A stretch of DNA of 64,000 bases from contig JAPLTF010000065.1 in NCBI GenBank assembly GCA_026398275.1, positions 1-64,000 on the forward strand. The letters are read 5' to 3'. The translations under genes were made by a program, and so were the position numbers. The notes beneath the pieces were generated by a model. It had not been told where the DNA came from and searched no databases. It saw nothing but the letters and a program-made list of their open reading frames with translations. Source of the stretch: Verrucomicrobiota bacterium. Its GTDB lineage: Bacteria > Verrucomicrobiota > Verrucomicrobiia > Chthoniobacterales > Terrimicrobiaceae. Shown piece by piece: positions 31,789 through 41,266 of the stretch. How positions within the stretch are numbered: the stretch's first letter is position 1; every line of letters begins with the position of its first letter.

Positions 31789-32778
31789 ATGCTGGCCGTT
31801 CACGAAGTCATTGATCACACGATGGAAAAGTTCCCTGGTTACGAGCCTGGAGACTTTGAAGTCACCGCCGTCGAGAAGGGCGGTTCGGATCGGAAGTTCT
31901 ACAGGATCCGGGCGGCCGACCGCTCGATGATCCTGGTGAAATATTCCAGCCGCAGGGAGGAGAACCGGCACTACGTGGACATCGCGCGGTTCCTCGCCTC
32001 GGCAGGCGTTCAGGCCCCCCACATGTATCTGCACGACCCCGCGGAGGGTTTGATCTGGATGCAGGATCTCGGGGAAGTGGATCTCTGGTCCCACCGTCTC
32101 GATCCGTGGAGCACGAGGCGGCCGCTCTACGAATCCGCATTGATCGAGGTCTTCAAGATCCACTCCGCCGCCACCAGGAAACTCCCCGGCTGCGGGCTCA
32201 CGCTCGAACGCGAATTCAACGAGCAGCTCTATCTCTGGGAGCAGGGGTATTTTTTTGAGCACTGCCTCGGCAACTATTTCAAGCTTCCGGCCAACGAGGT
32301 ACGCCGGCTGGCCGGGCTCGCCGCCCTGCAATCCGCCGCCGTGCGCCTGGCCGCCCTCCCCCGCGTGCTGGTCCACCGGGATTTCCAATCCCAGAACATC
32401 CTGATCCGCAACGGCACCGCCTGGCTGATCGATTTTCAGGGGATGCGTCCCGGTCTGGCGCAGTATGACGTCGCCTCGCTGCTCATGGATCCCTACGTGA
32501 CATTGGAGCAATCCGAGCGGAGCGAGTTGCTCGGGTTCTACCAGCGGCTGGCGCGGCGCTCGGGCGTCGAGGTTCCGGCGGATTTTGAGGAGGTCTTCCA
32601 CTGGTGTGCGCTGCAGCGCCTCATGCAGGCGCTCGGTGCCTATGGGTTTTTGGGACTGCAAAAAGGCCGCACTCAATTTCTGGCGCACATCCCTGCCGCC
32701 AGGCAGTCGCTTCGCGAAACCGCCGCGCACCTCGACGGGCTCGATGAATTTGTCCGCGCACTGGATTCTCTGCCATGA
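31789..32778 (+). CDS. APH-family small-molecule kinase, coupled to glgE
   Basis: 329 residues. Aminoglycoside phosphotransferase fold: GGSDRKFYRI (nucleotide loop), LVHRDFQSQNIL with catalytic D198, and IDFQGMRPG with metal-binding D215, then YDVASLLMDP. The pattern is closest to COG3178 sugar kinases such as the MurNAc/GlcNAc kinase AmgK. Its stop overlaps the glgE start by 4 bp (ATGA), so the two are translated together. A role in making a sugar 1-phosphate for GlgE is attractive but unproven; cell-wall sugar recycling is the alternative, and a murU gene is not seen. Confidence 0.78.
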   Translation: MLAVHEVIDHTMEKFPGYEPGDFEVTAVEKGGSDRKFYRIRAADRSMILVKYSSRREENRHYVDIARFLASAGVQAPHMYLHDPAEGLIWMQDLGEVDLWSHRLDPWSTRRPLYESALIEVFKIHSAATRKLPGCGLTLEREFNEQLYLWEQGYFFEHCLGNYFKLPANEVRRLAGLAALQSAAVRLAALPRVLVHRDFQSQNILIRNGTAWLIDFQGMRPGLAQYDVASLLMDPYVTLEQSERSELLGFYQRLARRSGVEVPADFEEVFHWCALQRLMQALGAYGFLGLQKGRTQFLAHIPAARQSLRETAAHLDGLDEFVRALDSLP

Positions 32779-34766
32779 ACAAACAGCCTGAAACCGCCAT
32801 CATCCGGCGCATCACCCCCTCGCTCGACAACGCGCGTTACGCCATCAAGCGCGCCATCGGCGGGGAGATCGTCGTGGAGGCGGACATCTTCAAGGAGGGG
32901 CACGACGAGGTCACGGCGGTGCTGAAATGGCGTCCGGCAGGAGCGGCAGCCTGGCGCGAGACGCCGATGAAGCCATTGACCAACGATCGGTGGACGGGAT
33001 CGCTCCGTGTCACGGCCCCGGGTGCATGGGAATTCACGATCGAGGCCTGGGGGGATGTCTTCTTCTCGTGGCAGCACGAGCTGGAAAAAAAATTTGCCGC
33101 CGGGCTCCGCGATCTCCAAAGCGAGATCCTCGAGGGGGCCGGGTTTGTGGAAGCCGCTGCCGCCCGCGCGGGCAAGCCCGATGCCGCCGCCCTAAAAAAA
33201 TTTGCGGCCGGATTGCGCAAGGCCGCCGCCGAGGAAGCCCATGCGACCGCCCATGATCCCGTGCTCTGTGCGCTGATGACGGTTTATGCCGACCGCTCGC
33301 TCGCGACGTCCGCTGAGCCGCATCCGGTGTGGGTCGATCGCGAGCGGGCGACGTTCGCGGCCTGGTATGAATTTTTTCCGCGCTCCGCAGAGGGCAAACC
33401 CGACTCCGGATCAAAATTCCGCGACTGCCTCGGGCGGATTGATGACGCGAAGGCGATGGGGTTTGACGTGATCTATTTTCCGCCGATCCACCCGATCGGC
33501 ACGACCAACCGGAAAGGCCGCAACAACTCGCTGAGGTGCGAGCCCGGCGAGCCCGGAGTTCCTTACGCCATCGGAAACAACAAGCAGGGAGTCAATGGCG
33601 GCGGACACAAGGACGTCGCCCCGGAGCTGGGAACGCTCGAGGACTTTGACTGGCTGGTCGGCGAGGTGAGAGCCCGCGGGCTCGAGATCGCGCTGGATTT
33701 TGCGATCAACTGCTCGCCCGACCACCCCTACGTGAAGGCCCACCCGGAGTGGTTCTTCAAGCGCCCCGACGGCACGATCAAATATGCGGAAAACCCTCCG
33801 AAAAAATACGAGGACGTGTATCCGCTGAACTTTCACAACGACGACTGGCGCGGGCTTTGGGACGAGCTTCGCGACGTGATCCTCTTCTGGTGCGGCCACG
33901 GGGTCCGGATCTTCCGCGTGGACAATCCCCACACGAAGCCCGTCTCATTCTGGGAATGGGTCATCGCCGAGGTCACGGCGAAATTTCCGGACACCGTCTT
34001 CCTCAGCGAAGCCTTCACCCGCCCGAAGATGATGCAGGAGCTCGCGAAGGCCGGGTTCAACCAGAGCTACACGTATTTCACCTGGCGGAACTCGAAGGCC
34101 GAACTCGCAGAATACCTCACCGAGCTGACGCAGTCGGACCTCAAGGAATTCTTCCGCGCGAACTTTTTCACGAACACGCCGGACATCCTGCCGGAGTTCC
34201 TTCAAAAGGGCGGCCGCCCGGCGTTCCTCATCCGGGCCGTGCTGGCCACGATGGCCTGCCCGGTCTATGGCATCTACAGCGGGTTCGAGCTCTGCGAAAA
34301 CTCCCCGATCCCCGGACGCGAGGAATACGCCGACTCGGAGAAATACCAGTTCAAAGGCCGCGACTGGAACGCGCCCGGCAACATCAAGGAATTCCTGACC
34401 CGGCTGAACACGATCCGGCGCCAGAACCGTGCGCTTCAGGAATATTCCAACCTCCGCATCCAAACTGCGGAGAACGACAACCTCCTCTGCTTCAGCAAGG
34501 CGACCGCCTCGCTCGACAATTTGATCCTGGTGATCGTTACCGTGGATCCCTGGCAGCCGCAAACCGCCTTCGTCCACGTTCCGCTGGCGGAATTCGGGAT
34601 CGGCGAAAACGACGCCTATGTCGCCGAGGACCTGCTCACCGGCGAGCGATTCACCTGGCGCGGCAACCGCAACTTCGTTGCCCTGAACCCGCACACCCGC
34701 CCGGCCCATGTCTTCCGGATCCGCCGCTGGCTGGACCGCGAGGATGGTCAGGATATCTTTGCGTGA
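32775..34766 (+). CDS. glgE: Maltose-1-phosphate maltosyltransferase GlgE
   Basis: 663 residues. The N-terminal beta domains (about 1-200) are followed by a GH13_3 barrel. The nucleophile D383 lies in RIFRVDNPHTKP and the acid E412 in FLSEAFTRP, a spacing of 29, identical to characterised GlgE (394/423). HPIGTTNRKGRNN and GVNGGGHKDVAPELG are GlgE-specific blocks. It extends alpha-1,4-glucans using alpha-maltose 1-phosphate. TreS, maltokinase and GlgB are not in the window. It converges with the giant secreted-protein gene. Confidence 0.95.
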   Translation: MNKQPETAIIRRITPSLDNARYAIKRAIGGEIVVEADIFKEGHDEVTAVLKWRPAGAAAWRETPMKPLTNDRWTGSLRVTAPGAWEFTIEAWGDVFFSWQHELEKKFAAGLRDLQSEILEGAGFVEAAAARAGKPDAAALKKFAAGLRKAAAEEAHATAHDPVLCALMTVYADRSLATSAEPHPVWVDRERATFAAWYEFFPRSAEGKPDSGSKFRDCLGRIDDAKAMGFDVIYFPPIHPIGTTNRKGRNNSLRCEPGEPGVPYAIGNNKQGVNGGGHKDVAPELGTLEDFDWLVGEVRARGLEIALDFAINCSPDHPYVKAHPEWFFKRPDGTIKYAENPPKKYEDVYPLNFHNDDWRGLWDELRDVILFWCGHGVRIFRVDNPHTKPVSFWEWVIAEVTAKFPDTVFLSEAFTRPKMMQELAKAGFNQSYTYFTWRNSKAELAEYLTELTQSDLKEFFRANFFTNTPDILPEFLQKGGRPAFLIRAVLATMACPVYGIYSGFELCENSPIPGREEYADSEKYQFKGRDWNAPGNIKEFLTRLNTIRRQNRALQEYSNLRIQTAENDNLLCFSKATASLDNLILVIVTVDPWQPQTAFVHVPLAEFGIGENDAYVAEDLLTGERFTWRGNRNFVALNPHTRPAHVFRIRRWLDREDGQDIFA

Positions 34767-34804
34767 CCGTATCCGCCCTGGGCCGGAGGAAATCCACCGC
34801 CGCG

Positions 34805-37800
34805 CTACGGGGATTGGGTGGTATAGCTGTAGGTGTTGGATTCCGTCCAGACCCCACCGAACATTGTCCAGAGCGCGACGTAGATCGTGCGCCCATCGGT
34901 CGGGAGCGTGAGGGTTTTTGAAAGTCGGAGAGCTTCGCTTCCGGCATAGATGTCGGAGGCTCCCGGGCTGCTTCCGACCCAAAGTCTGTATTGCTCGGCC
35001 CGGCTCCCGGCGTTCCAGCTAAAGGTGACAGATGACGATGTGAGAGCCGAGAGGTTGGCAGGGGCCAGCATCTGCGCCTTGGCCCGGGCGGGCGCTATTG
35101 ATGTCACATAGGTGTAGGAATGGTATGTCTTCCAGACACCGTTAAACATCGACCAGAGCCTCACGTAAACAGGACGGCCATCCGCAGGCAGCGGGAGCGT
35201 CTTCGAACGGTTTGTGCCTTCGTCGGAGCGGTAGAGGTCATATCCGTCGGGTGTGCTGCCCACCCAGAGCGCATATTTCTGAACTCCTGTGCCCGCGTCC
35301 CATGCGAAAAGGGTGGGGCCGGTCGGCAGCGGACCTGTGTTCGCCGGAGTCACCAACCTGGCTTTGACCTGCGAGGCCGGGCTGGATGCGGTGAACCTGT
35401 AATTATTGTATTGCTCCCACTTCCCGTTGAACATCGTCCACAAGCGCACGTAGAGCGGACGCCCGTCCGCCGGCAGCGTGATGGTCCTGCTTGTTGCCAG
35501 TCCTTGTGAAGCGCCATAGATGTCGTAGGCGCCCGGAGAACTGCCGATCCACAGCAAATATTTTTGGGCATCCGTTCCTGCATCCCATGTGAAAGTTGTC
35601 GTCGCCGACGGCAGCGTGCATCCGTTGGCCGGACTCGTGAGTCTGGCCTTGGGGCCCGCCGCAATCGGGCATGTGTAAATGTAGTCGTTGTATTGCTGCG
35701 AGCCCCCGCTGAACACGGTCCATAGCCGCACGAAGATCGGCCGGCCGTCGGTTGGCACGCTGAGTGTCCGGGAAGTATTTATTCCTTCATCCGCCCGGTA
35801 GAGGTCGGAAGTTCCCATGGCCGACCCGACCCATAATGTATATTTTTGGACCCCATAACCGGCACTCCAAGTGAACGTCACGTTGGCGGATGGCAGCGTG
35901 GTGCGGTTTGCAGGAGCCAGCATCTGAGCCTTGGAAGGCCCCGGGGCGATCGACGTGGTATAGCTGTAGCTCCGGAACCTCTCCCACTTTCCTTTATACA
36001 TCGACCAAAGCCGCACGTAGACAGGTCTTCCGTCTTCCGGAAGCGGGACGGTCCTCGAGAGATTCGTTCCCAGGACGGCATTATAAAGATCCGAAGCGCC
36101 GGGACTGGATCCGATCCAGAGCGAGTATTGCTCCACGTTGGCGCCGGCATCCCAAGTGAAGGTGGTCGGTCCAAGAGCCAGTGTGGTTCCATTGGTTGGC
36201 CCAAGCATTTCGGCATCCTCGCTGGGCACATATTGGCAGGCGTAGGTGTAGGTGTTGAATTGCTGCCACCTGCCGTTGAACATGGTCCACAACCGCACAT
36301 AAATGTTGCGCCCATCGGTGGGCAGCAGGAGGGTTTTTGACAGGGCCAGCCCCTCATCGCCGTTGTAGATGTCCGAGGCCCCGGGGGCATTCCCGATCCA
36401 AAGGGAATACTTTTGGGCCCCTGTCCCGGCGTCCCACGTAAAGGTCGTGCTTGCTGCGGCGAGCGGGCTGTTGTTCGCCGGGCTGAGCATCTGCGCCTTG
36501 ACGCTGCCCCCCGGGGCACGCTGGGTCGTGAAGGAATACGAAAAATACTGCTCCCATGTCCCATTGAAAATCGACCAAAGTCTCACGTAGATCGGACGCC
36601 CATCCTTGGGGAGAATGATGGTTCTCGAACGATTCAGACCCTCGTCAACACGGTAGATATCCGATCCGCCTGGTTCGCTTCCCACCCACAACCCGTATTT
36701 TTGAACTCCGGTGCCGGCATCCCAGGTGAACGTGGTAGTGGCGGCGGCAAGCGTGGTTCCGTTAGCCGGAGCGATCAGTTTTGCCTTCGGGTCGCTCATC
36801 GCCTGCCATCCCGCAAACAGAATCAGCCCTCCGTCGTTCGCCGAGCCGACCGTCCAGAAATACGTCGATGATGCCCCGAGAGCGGCCGCAATATCGTTCC
36901 ACTCGGACGCCGTCAGCAGGAACGAACCGCTGCCGTTGAGGGATTTCGAGCCTCCGACAATTAAACCCGGCGTGGCGCTGGAGGCGAAGTAAACCCGTGC
37001 GGGAGCGCTTGTGTTCATCGACCAGCGGAAGGTCTGGGGAAATGTGGCCGCCGCTCCCGCCGGAGGCTGGGCGAGCGTGGCCATATCCCCGCCGGGCGAT
37101 CTCCCCTGCCCGCTTGCTGCGATCGTTGCAAACCCCGCGGTTTTATCTGAAGCCAGAACGACCGCCCCGCCGAAGCTGGTGACAGCCGTTGGGGAGAAAG
37201 TCACCGTCACGTTCTGAGATCCGCCCGGCGCAACCGTCCCCCCCGACCAATTCCCGCTGAACCCAGGCGGGAAAGTGATGCCGCTCACGGTCAGCGCTGA
37301 ATTCCCGGTATTGGTGATCACCATCGTGCTTGTTGCCGGGGAACCGATATTTACCGCGCCAAAGGCCAGGTTTCCACTGAGCGAGGGGATTCGGGTCGGG
37401 GTCGCAAAATTGTCGATATTGACCGATGGGAAGGTTTTCCAGGTCGGTGACGTGAACCCCGTCTTTCCATTGTGGTAGTAGATGGTGAAGTTGCTTGCCG
37501 CCGCCCCGAACACATTCGCTTCAAGCTGAGGGGCGTCTCCCAGAAAGTCCGCAATTTTCAAGCTGCTGCAGCCGGCGAAGGCAAAGTCGCCAATACTTGT
37601 TACCGAGGGCGGAATGGCCAGGCTTGCCAGCCCGGTGCAGTTGCGGAATGCCTGATACCCGATGGTGGTCACGCCGGGGGGGATTGTGATTGCTGTGAGC
37701 CCGCTGCAGCCCGCAAAAACCGCCCCTCCCAAGGTGAGCAGATTCGGAGGAATGATCACGCTGGCCAGCCCGCTGCAACCCGCGAATGCCGCGCCTCCAA

Positions 37801-40384
37801 TCCGCGTCACTCCGGAAGGAATGGTCACGCCGGACAAGCCGCTGCACCCGGTGAATGCCCCGGTTCCGATGCTCACAACCGTGGATGGAATGGTGACGGT
37901 CTTCAGCCCGCTGCATCCGGAAAATGCATAGTCGGGGATGACTGATACGCCCGGTGGAATCACGACGCTGGTCAGCGCCGGACAGGCGGAAAATGCGTAA
38001 TTTCCCAGCGAAGTGACGCCGGTGGGAATGGTCACCCCAGCGAGTCCGGCGCAGCCGCGAAAGGCGTCGTCGCCGATGCCGGTGACGGATGACGGGATCA
38101 CATAACTGCCGGAACGGCCGCCCGGGAAGTCGATGAGAAGGCTCTGGGACTTGTTGAAGAGCACACCGTCCAATGAGGAGTAGTTCGCATTGCCGCCGTG
38201 GACATTGATCGCCGCAAGCTTATCACAGCTTTCAAAGGCATTTTTTCCGATCGCCGTAACGCCCGCCGGAATCGAGATGCTTGTCATTTCACTGCAATAA
38301 TAGAATGCCCCGTCCTCAATTCGGGCGACCGGTTTTCCGTTGATGAGTGCGGGGATGGCCACATCGCCGACGAACTTCGTGAGGTAGCCGGTGATCGTGA
38401 TCTCTGTCCCGCTGTCAACAAACGTGAAGTTGCCGAAGGAACTCTCCCCAACGGACGGCGTGGGGGCGGGTGTTGGCGTGGGCGTCGGAGAGGTTGTCGG
38501 AGTTGGAGATGGAGTGACTGCGGCCGTCGAGCTTTGGAACGCGAAATCGAACGGCGGCTGCGTGATGCCGCCGGGAGTGCCTTGGAATCCGAACGTGACC
38601 TTCCCGCTCGCCGGCACGTCCTTGTTCCATACGAAATTCTGGGCGTTGAAGGTGTAGAGGTTGCCGGTTTGGGAGGCAATTTGAGCGCTCCATGGAGTGC
38701 CGATCACCGCATCGAAGCGATAAGCGAGGCTCCAGTTTTTCAGCGCCACAGCGGTTTTGTTCTGGATATTGACCTCGGCGTCATACCCGTCGCCCCAATC
38801 GCTCTTGATCTTGAAGGTCACAATGACCTTGTCGTTTTCAAACTTGGCATCGCCGGAATTTGGGACCGGGGTTGGACCTGGTGTTGGTGTCGGGGTGGCC
38901 GTCGGCGTCGGGGTCGGCGTCGGGGTCGGCGTCGGGGTATACGGGACGGTTGAGACAAAAAAGGCGAAATCCGATGGTGGCTGCGAAATTCCCCCCGGAG
39001 TGCCCTGGAACCCGAAGGTCACCTTTCCGCTTGCTGGCACGTCCTTGTTCCACACGAAATTCTGGGCATCGAAGGTGTAGCGGTTGCCGGTTTTCGAGGT
39101 GAGCCGCGCGCTCCACGGGTCGCCAATGCCGTAATTGAAGGCAAACGAAAGGCCCCAGTTTTTCAGCGCCACAGCGGTTTTGTTTTGAATGCTGACTTCG
39201 GCGTCATACCCATCGCCCCAATCGGTCTTGACCTTGAATGTCACGATGACCTTGTCGTTTTCGAACCGGGCATCACCGGAATTTGGGGTCGGCGTTGGGG
39301 TGGCCGTCGGGGAAGGCGTCGGCGTAACAGTGGGGGTTGGGGTGGCCGTTGGGGTCGGCGTTGGGGTGGCCGTCGGGGAAGGCGTCGGCGTAACAGTGGG
39401 GGTTGGAGTGGCCGTCGGGGTCGGCGTCGGCGTTGGGGTCGGCGAGCCGACCGTGATCCGCCGTGAGAAGGAATCGCTCAACGTCCCGTTGGAGACCGTT
39501 TGAGTCAGGTCGTAGGCGCCTGTGACCGCATAGGTATGGCTTCCCATCCGGGTGGCCTCGCTGCCCTGACCGATGCCATAGTTGACCTCCCAATAGCTTT
39601 GATCCCAGGAGTTCCCGCCGATCGAAAGGTCATACACGGCCACCGCCAGCGGCGGTTGCCCGGACGTGCGGGAAACGATCGTGTAGGCGTATGGAAGACC
39701 GGACAACGAAGTGGACCATGCACCGTTTCGAAATCCGAACGTTCCGCCAACCCAGTCGATCGTGCCAGCGCTGATCTGAATTTGATCACGGGTATTCGGC
39801 CCCACCCCGTCGGAATTGGAGACCTGTTCGACCCACGCTTTGTTCCGCGCATCGTAGACAAGCGCCCGCGCGGTGTAGATCGTGGAAGCTTGGAACCCGA
39901 CCCCCACTTCAACCAGACACAGGATGCCGTCTTTAAGCTGGTAGAGATACGTGGTGTGCGGGCCGGTTGCGGTTCCCGCGGCCGGGCCAAAGTCCCGCGC
40001 TCTCCAGGAACCTGTCTCCAAATCGTAATAGCGGCAATGAAACTCCCTGGAAACAGAGGCGCCGATGGCGACTTCCGACTGCCACACGACCATGCCGTCG
40101 GAAATTTCAGGGACGCTGGCGGAGTAGGTTCCAAACCCGCTGTTGATGCCTGCGCTCCAGGCGGTTTCAACCGTGGTTTTGCGAATCGGATCCTGCGCCG
40201 AACACTTGACGATGACTCCCGGGTTCGTTCCTGCAGGGACCGTTTCATGGACGATCTCGGCCGTGATCTGGCCCGGCGGAAGGTAGACAACCGCTTGCGC
40301 CTGGCAGGCAAACGCCAGAACGGAGGCGCTCCCAACGGCAACTGCTTTCAACGCGCAATTCATTCTGAATATTGAAAAATTCAT
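34805..40384 (-). CDS. Giant secreted CBM2 / LRR / tandem-repeat protein
   Basis: 1,859 residues. The signal peptide ends near QAQA. The order is: an N-terminal beta domain (about 30-310) ending in a PKD-like segment; a PT linker (about 311-367); CBM2-like domain 1 (about 369-478); a PT linker; CBM2-like domain 2 (about 510-620), nearly identical to the first; a third PT linker; a BspA/LRR5 array (about 646-965; units like VTIPSGVTRIGGAAFAGCSGL); an ASH/choice-of-anchor-like Ig domain (about 996-1088); one divergent unit; and seven tandem units of about 95 residues each with FTWDAG, LWVG and DGR-x-(I/V)-YVRLW. No catalytic domain is recognised. It is most likely an extracellular polysaccharide-binding adhesin. 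The C-terminus has no PEP-CTERM or transmembrane anchor; the last repeat might serve in export. Confidence 0.88.
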   Translation of the reverse strand: MNFSIFRMNCALKAVAVGSASVLAFACQAQAVVYLPPGQITAEIVHETVPAGTNPGVIVKCSAQDPIRKTTVETAWSAGINSGFGTYSASVPEISDGMVVWQSEVAIGASVSREFHCRYYDLETGSWRARDFGPAAGTATGPHTTYLYQLKDGILCLVEVGVGFQASTIYTARALVYDARNKAWVEQVSNSDGVGPNTRDQIQISAGTIDWVGGTFGFRNGAWSTSLSGLPYAYTIVSRTSGQPPLAVAVYDLSIGGNSWDQSYWEVNYGIGQGSEATRMGSHTYAVTGAYDLTQTVSNGTLSDSFSRRITVGSPTPTPTPTPTATPTPTVTPTPSPTATPTPTPTATPTPTVTPTPSPTATPTPTPNSGDARFENDKVIVTFKVKTDWGDGYDAEVSIQNKTAVALKNWGLSFAFNYGIGDPWSARLTSKTGNRYTFDAQNFVWNKDVPASGKVTFGFQGTPGGISQPPSDFAFFVSTVPYTPTPTPTPTPTPTATPTPTPGPTPVPNSGDAKFENDKVIVTFKIKSDWGDGYDAEVNIQNKTAVALKNWSLAYRFDAVIGTPWSAQIASQTGNLYTFNAQNFVWNKDVPASGKVTFGFQGTPGGITQPPFDFAFQSSTAAVTPSPTPTTSPTPTPTPAPTPSVGESSFGNFTFVDSGTEITITGYLTKFVGDVAIPALINGKPVARIEDGAFYYCSEMTSISIPAGVTAIGKNAFESCDKLAAINVHGGNANYSSLDGVLFNKSQSLLIDFPGGRSGSYVIPSSVTGIGDDAFRGCAGLAGVTIPTGVTSLGNYAFSACPALTSVVIPPGVSVIPDYAFSGCSGLKTVTIPSTVVSIGTGAFTGCSGLSGVTIPSGVTRIGGAAFAGCSGLASVIIPPNLLTLGGAVFAGCSGLTAITIPPGVTTIGYQAFRNCTGLASLAIPPSVTSIGDFAFAGCSSLKIADFLGDAPQLEANVFGAAASNFTIYYHNGKTGFTSPTWKTFPSVNIDNFATPTRIPSLSGNLAFGAVNIGSPATSTMVITNTGNSALTVSGITFPPGFSGNWSGGTVAPGGSQNVTVTFSPTAVTSFGGAVVLASDKTAGFATIAASGQGRSPGGDMATLAQPPAGAAATFPQTFRWSMNTSAPARVYFASSATPGLIVGGSKSLNGSGSFLLTASEWNDIAAALGASSTYFWTVGSANDGGLILFAGWQAMSDPKAKLIAPANGTTLAAATTTFTWDAGTGVQKYGLWVGSEPGGSDIYRVDEGLNRSRTIILPKDGRPIYVRLWSIFNGTWEQYFSYSFTTQRAPGGSVKAQMLSPANNSPLAAASTTFTWDAGTGAQKYSLWIGNAPGASDIYNGDEGLALSKTLLLPTDGRNIYVRLWTMFNGRWQQFNTYTYACQYVPSEDAEMLGPTNGTTLALGPTTFTWDAGANVEQYSLWIGSSPGASDLYNAVLGTNLSRTVPLPEDGRPVYVRLWSMYKGKWERFRSYSYTTSIAPGPSKAQMLAPANRTTLPSANVTFTWSAGYGVQKYTLWVGSAMGTSDLYRADEGINTSRTLSVPTDGRPIFVRLWTVFSGGSQQYNDYIYTCPIAAGPKARLTSPANGCTLPSATTTFTWDAGTDAQKYLLWIGSSPGAYDIYGASQGLATSRTITLPADGRPLYVRLWTMFNGKWEQYNNYRFTASSPASQVKARLVTPANTGPLPTGPTLFAWDAGTGVQKYALWVGSTPDGYDLYRSDEGTNRSKTLPLPADGRPVYVRLWSMFNGVWKTYHSYTYVTSIAPARAKAQMLAPANLSALTSSSVTFSWNAGSRAEQYRLWVGSSPGASDIYAGSEALRLSKTLTLPTDGRTIYVALWTMFGGVWTESNTYSYTTQSP
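34810..36795 (-). repeat. Seven tandem ~285-bp coding repeats
   Basis: Unit starts (Ala-x-Leu-x-x-Pro-x-Asn) fall at about 36785, 36500, 36215, 35930, 35650, 35365 and 35080, so the period is close to 285 bp. Units differ by many substitutions, so they are old, but every unit keeps TFTWDAG-type, LWVGS and YVRLW blocks. Confidence 0.8.
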
Positions 40385-40529
40385 GAGCCCTCTCGTCTAG
40401 GCCAAACGACCTGTTGCATTTAGCACGCTTCTTGATGCATATCAAGCTTTTTGAACCCGTGCTACGTCAATTCCAAGCTATGTTGCCCGGGAGGGCTGCA
40501 GGAGGCGGATTTGATTCTCTATCCAACTA

Positions 40530-41141
40530 CTACTGCCGCATGGCGCGCCGCCTGCCGAGCCAGACGATCGCGTAGCCGGCCAGCGCACCGCCGAGGTGGG
40601 CGGCATTTCCCACGTTTCCCATCAGCCGGGTCAGGATAAGGAAGGCCGACAGGATCACGATGATCCTGCCCAGCCATTTCGCGCGCATCCGGACCGGCAC
40701 GACAAAAAACAGCAGCGCGGTGATCGGCATCTCCGGATAGAGCGCGGAGAAGGCGGCGATCACCCCGCAGACGGCACCGGAGGCTCCGATGAGGATCGGG
40801 CCCGGGCTTACCACGAGTTGCAAAATGCCGCCGGCAATTCCGCATGAAAGATAGAACAAAAGGAACCTCCAGCCCCCGAGGAGGTTTTCCAAGATCCGAC
40901 CGGCGAACCAGAGCCCGAGCATGTTCACGAGCAGGTGGAAAATGCTGGCGTGCAAAAACTGGTAGGTGAGGAACTGCCAGAGCATCCCGCCCGAAATCCC
41001 CCGGGAGCTTAGCCCGAAGAGGCCATCCACGCGGATGTGTCCCATGGGAGTCAGCAGTGATCCCAAAAGAAAAATCACGACGTTCGCCGCAACCAACAGC
41101 CTCAGAACCGACAACCGGCCATCCTGCCTCAAACTCAACAT
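40530..41141 (-). CDS. Rhomboid family intramembrane serine protease
   Basis: 203 residues from ATG 41141. About six transmembrane segments. The catalytic serine lies in IGASGAVCGV and the histidine in NAAHLGGALAGY; HLLVNMLGLW is the conserved HxxxN loop. Rhomboids cleave transmembrane substrates. The substrate is unknown; the neighbouring giant secreted gene is a loose candidate only by position. Confidence 0.9.
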   Translation of the reverse strand: MLSLRQDGRLSVLRLLVAANVVIFLLGSLLTPMGHIRVDGLFGLSSRGISGGMLWQFLTYQFLHASIFHLLVNMLGLWFAGRILENLLGGWRFLLFYLSCGIAGGILQLVVSPGPILIGASGAVCGVIAAFSALYPEMPITALLFFVVPVRMRAKWLGRIIVILSAFLILTRLMGNVGNAAHLGGALAGYAIVWLGRRRAMRQ

Positions 41142-41190
41142 GCCGGGACCATAGGCACGCAAGGCAGTCCTGTCCACCCGTGCACCATCC

Positions 41191-41252
41191 CGGGAGGGCG
41201 AAGCTCCGCCTGAGCCGAAACATATGGGTTCGGGCGGAGCCTCACCCTCCCG
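41191..41252. repeat. Long imperfect hairpin (REP-like) between glgP and rhomboid
   Basis: The arm CGGGAGGGCGAAGCTCCGCC (41191-41210) pairs with GGCGGAGCCTCACCCTCCCG (41233-41252) with few mismatches around a 22-nt loop. It lies downstream of the rhomboid promoter side and 15 bp beyond the glgP stop; a terminator and a REP element are both possible. Confidence 0.65.
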
Positions 41253-41266
41253 CATGCTGGGACCAT

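Noticed and set aside
38455-39450. CRISPR-like short tandem repeats
   Set aside because: The repeats encode Pro-Thr linkers in frame within the giant secreted protein, have no constant repeat/spacer structure and no cas genes; the nearby Cas4-like nuclease at 12337 is a phage-type protein.
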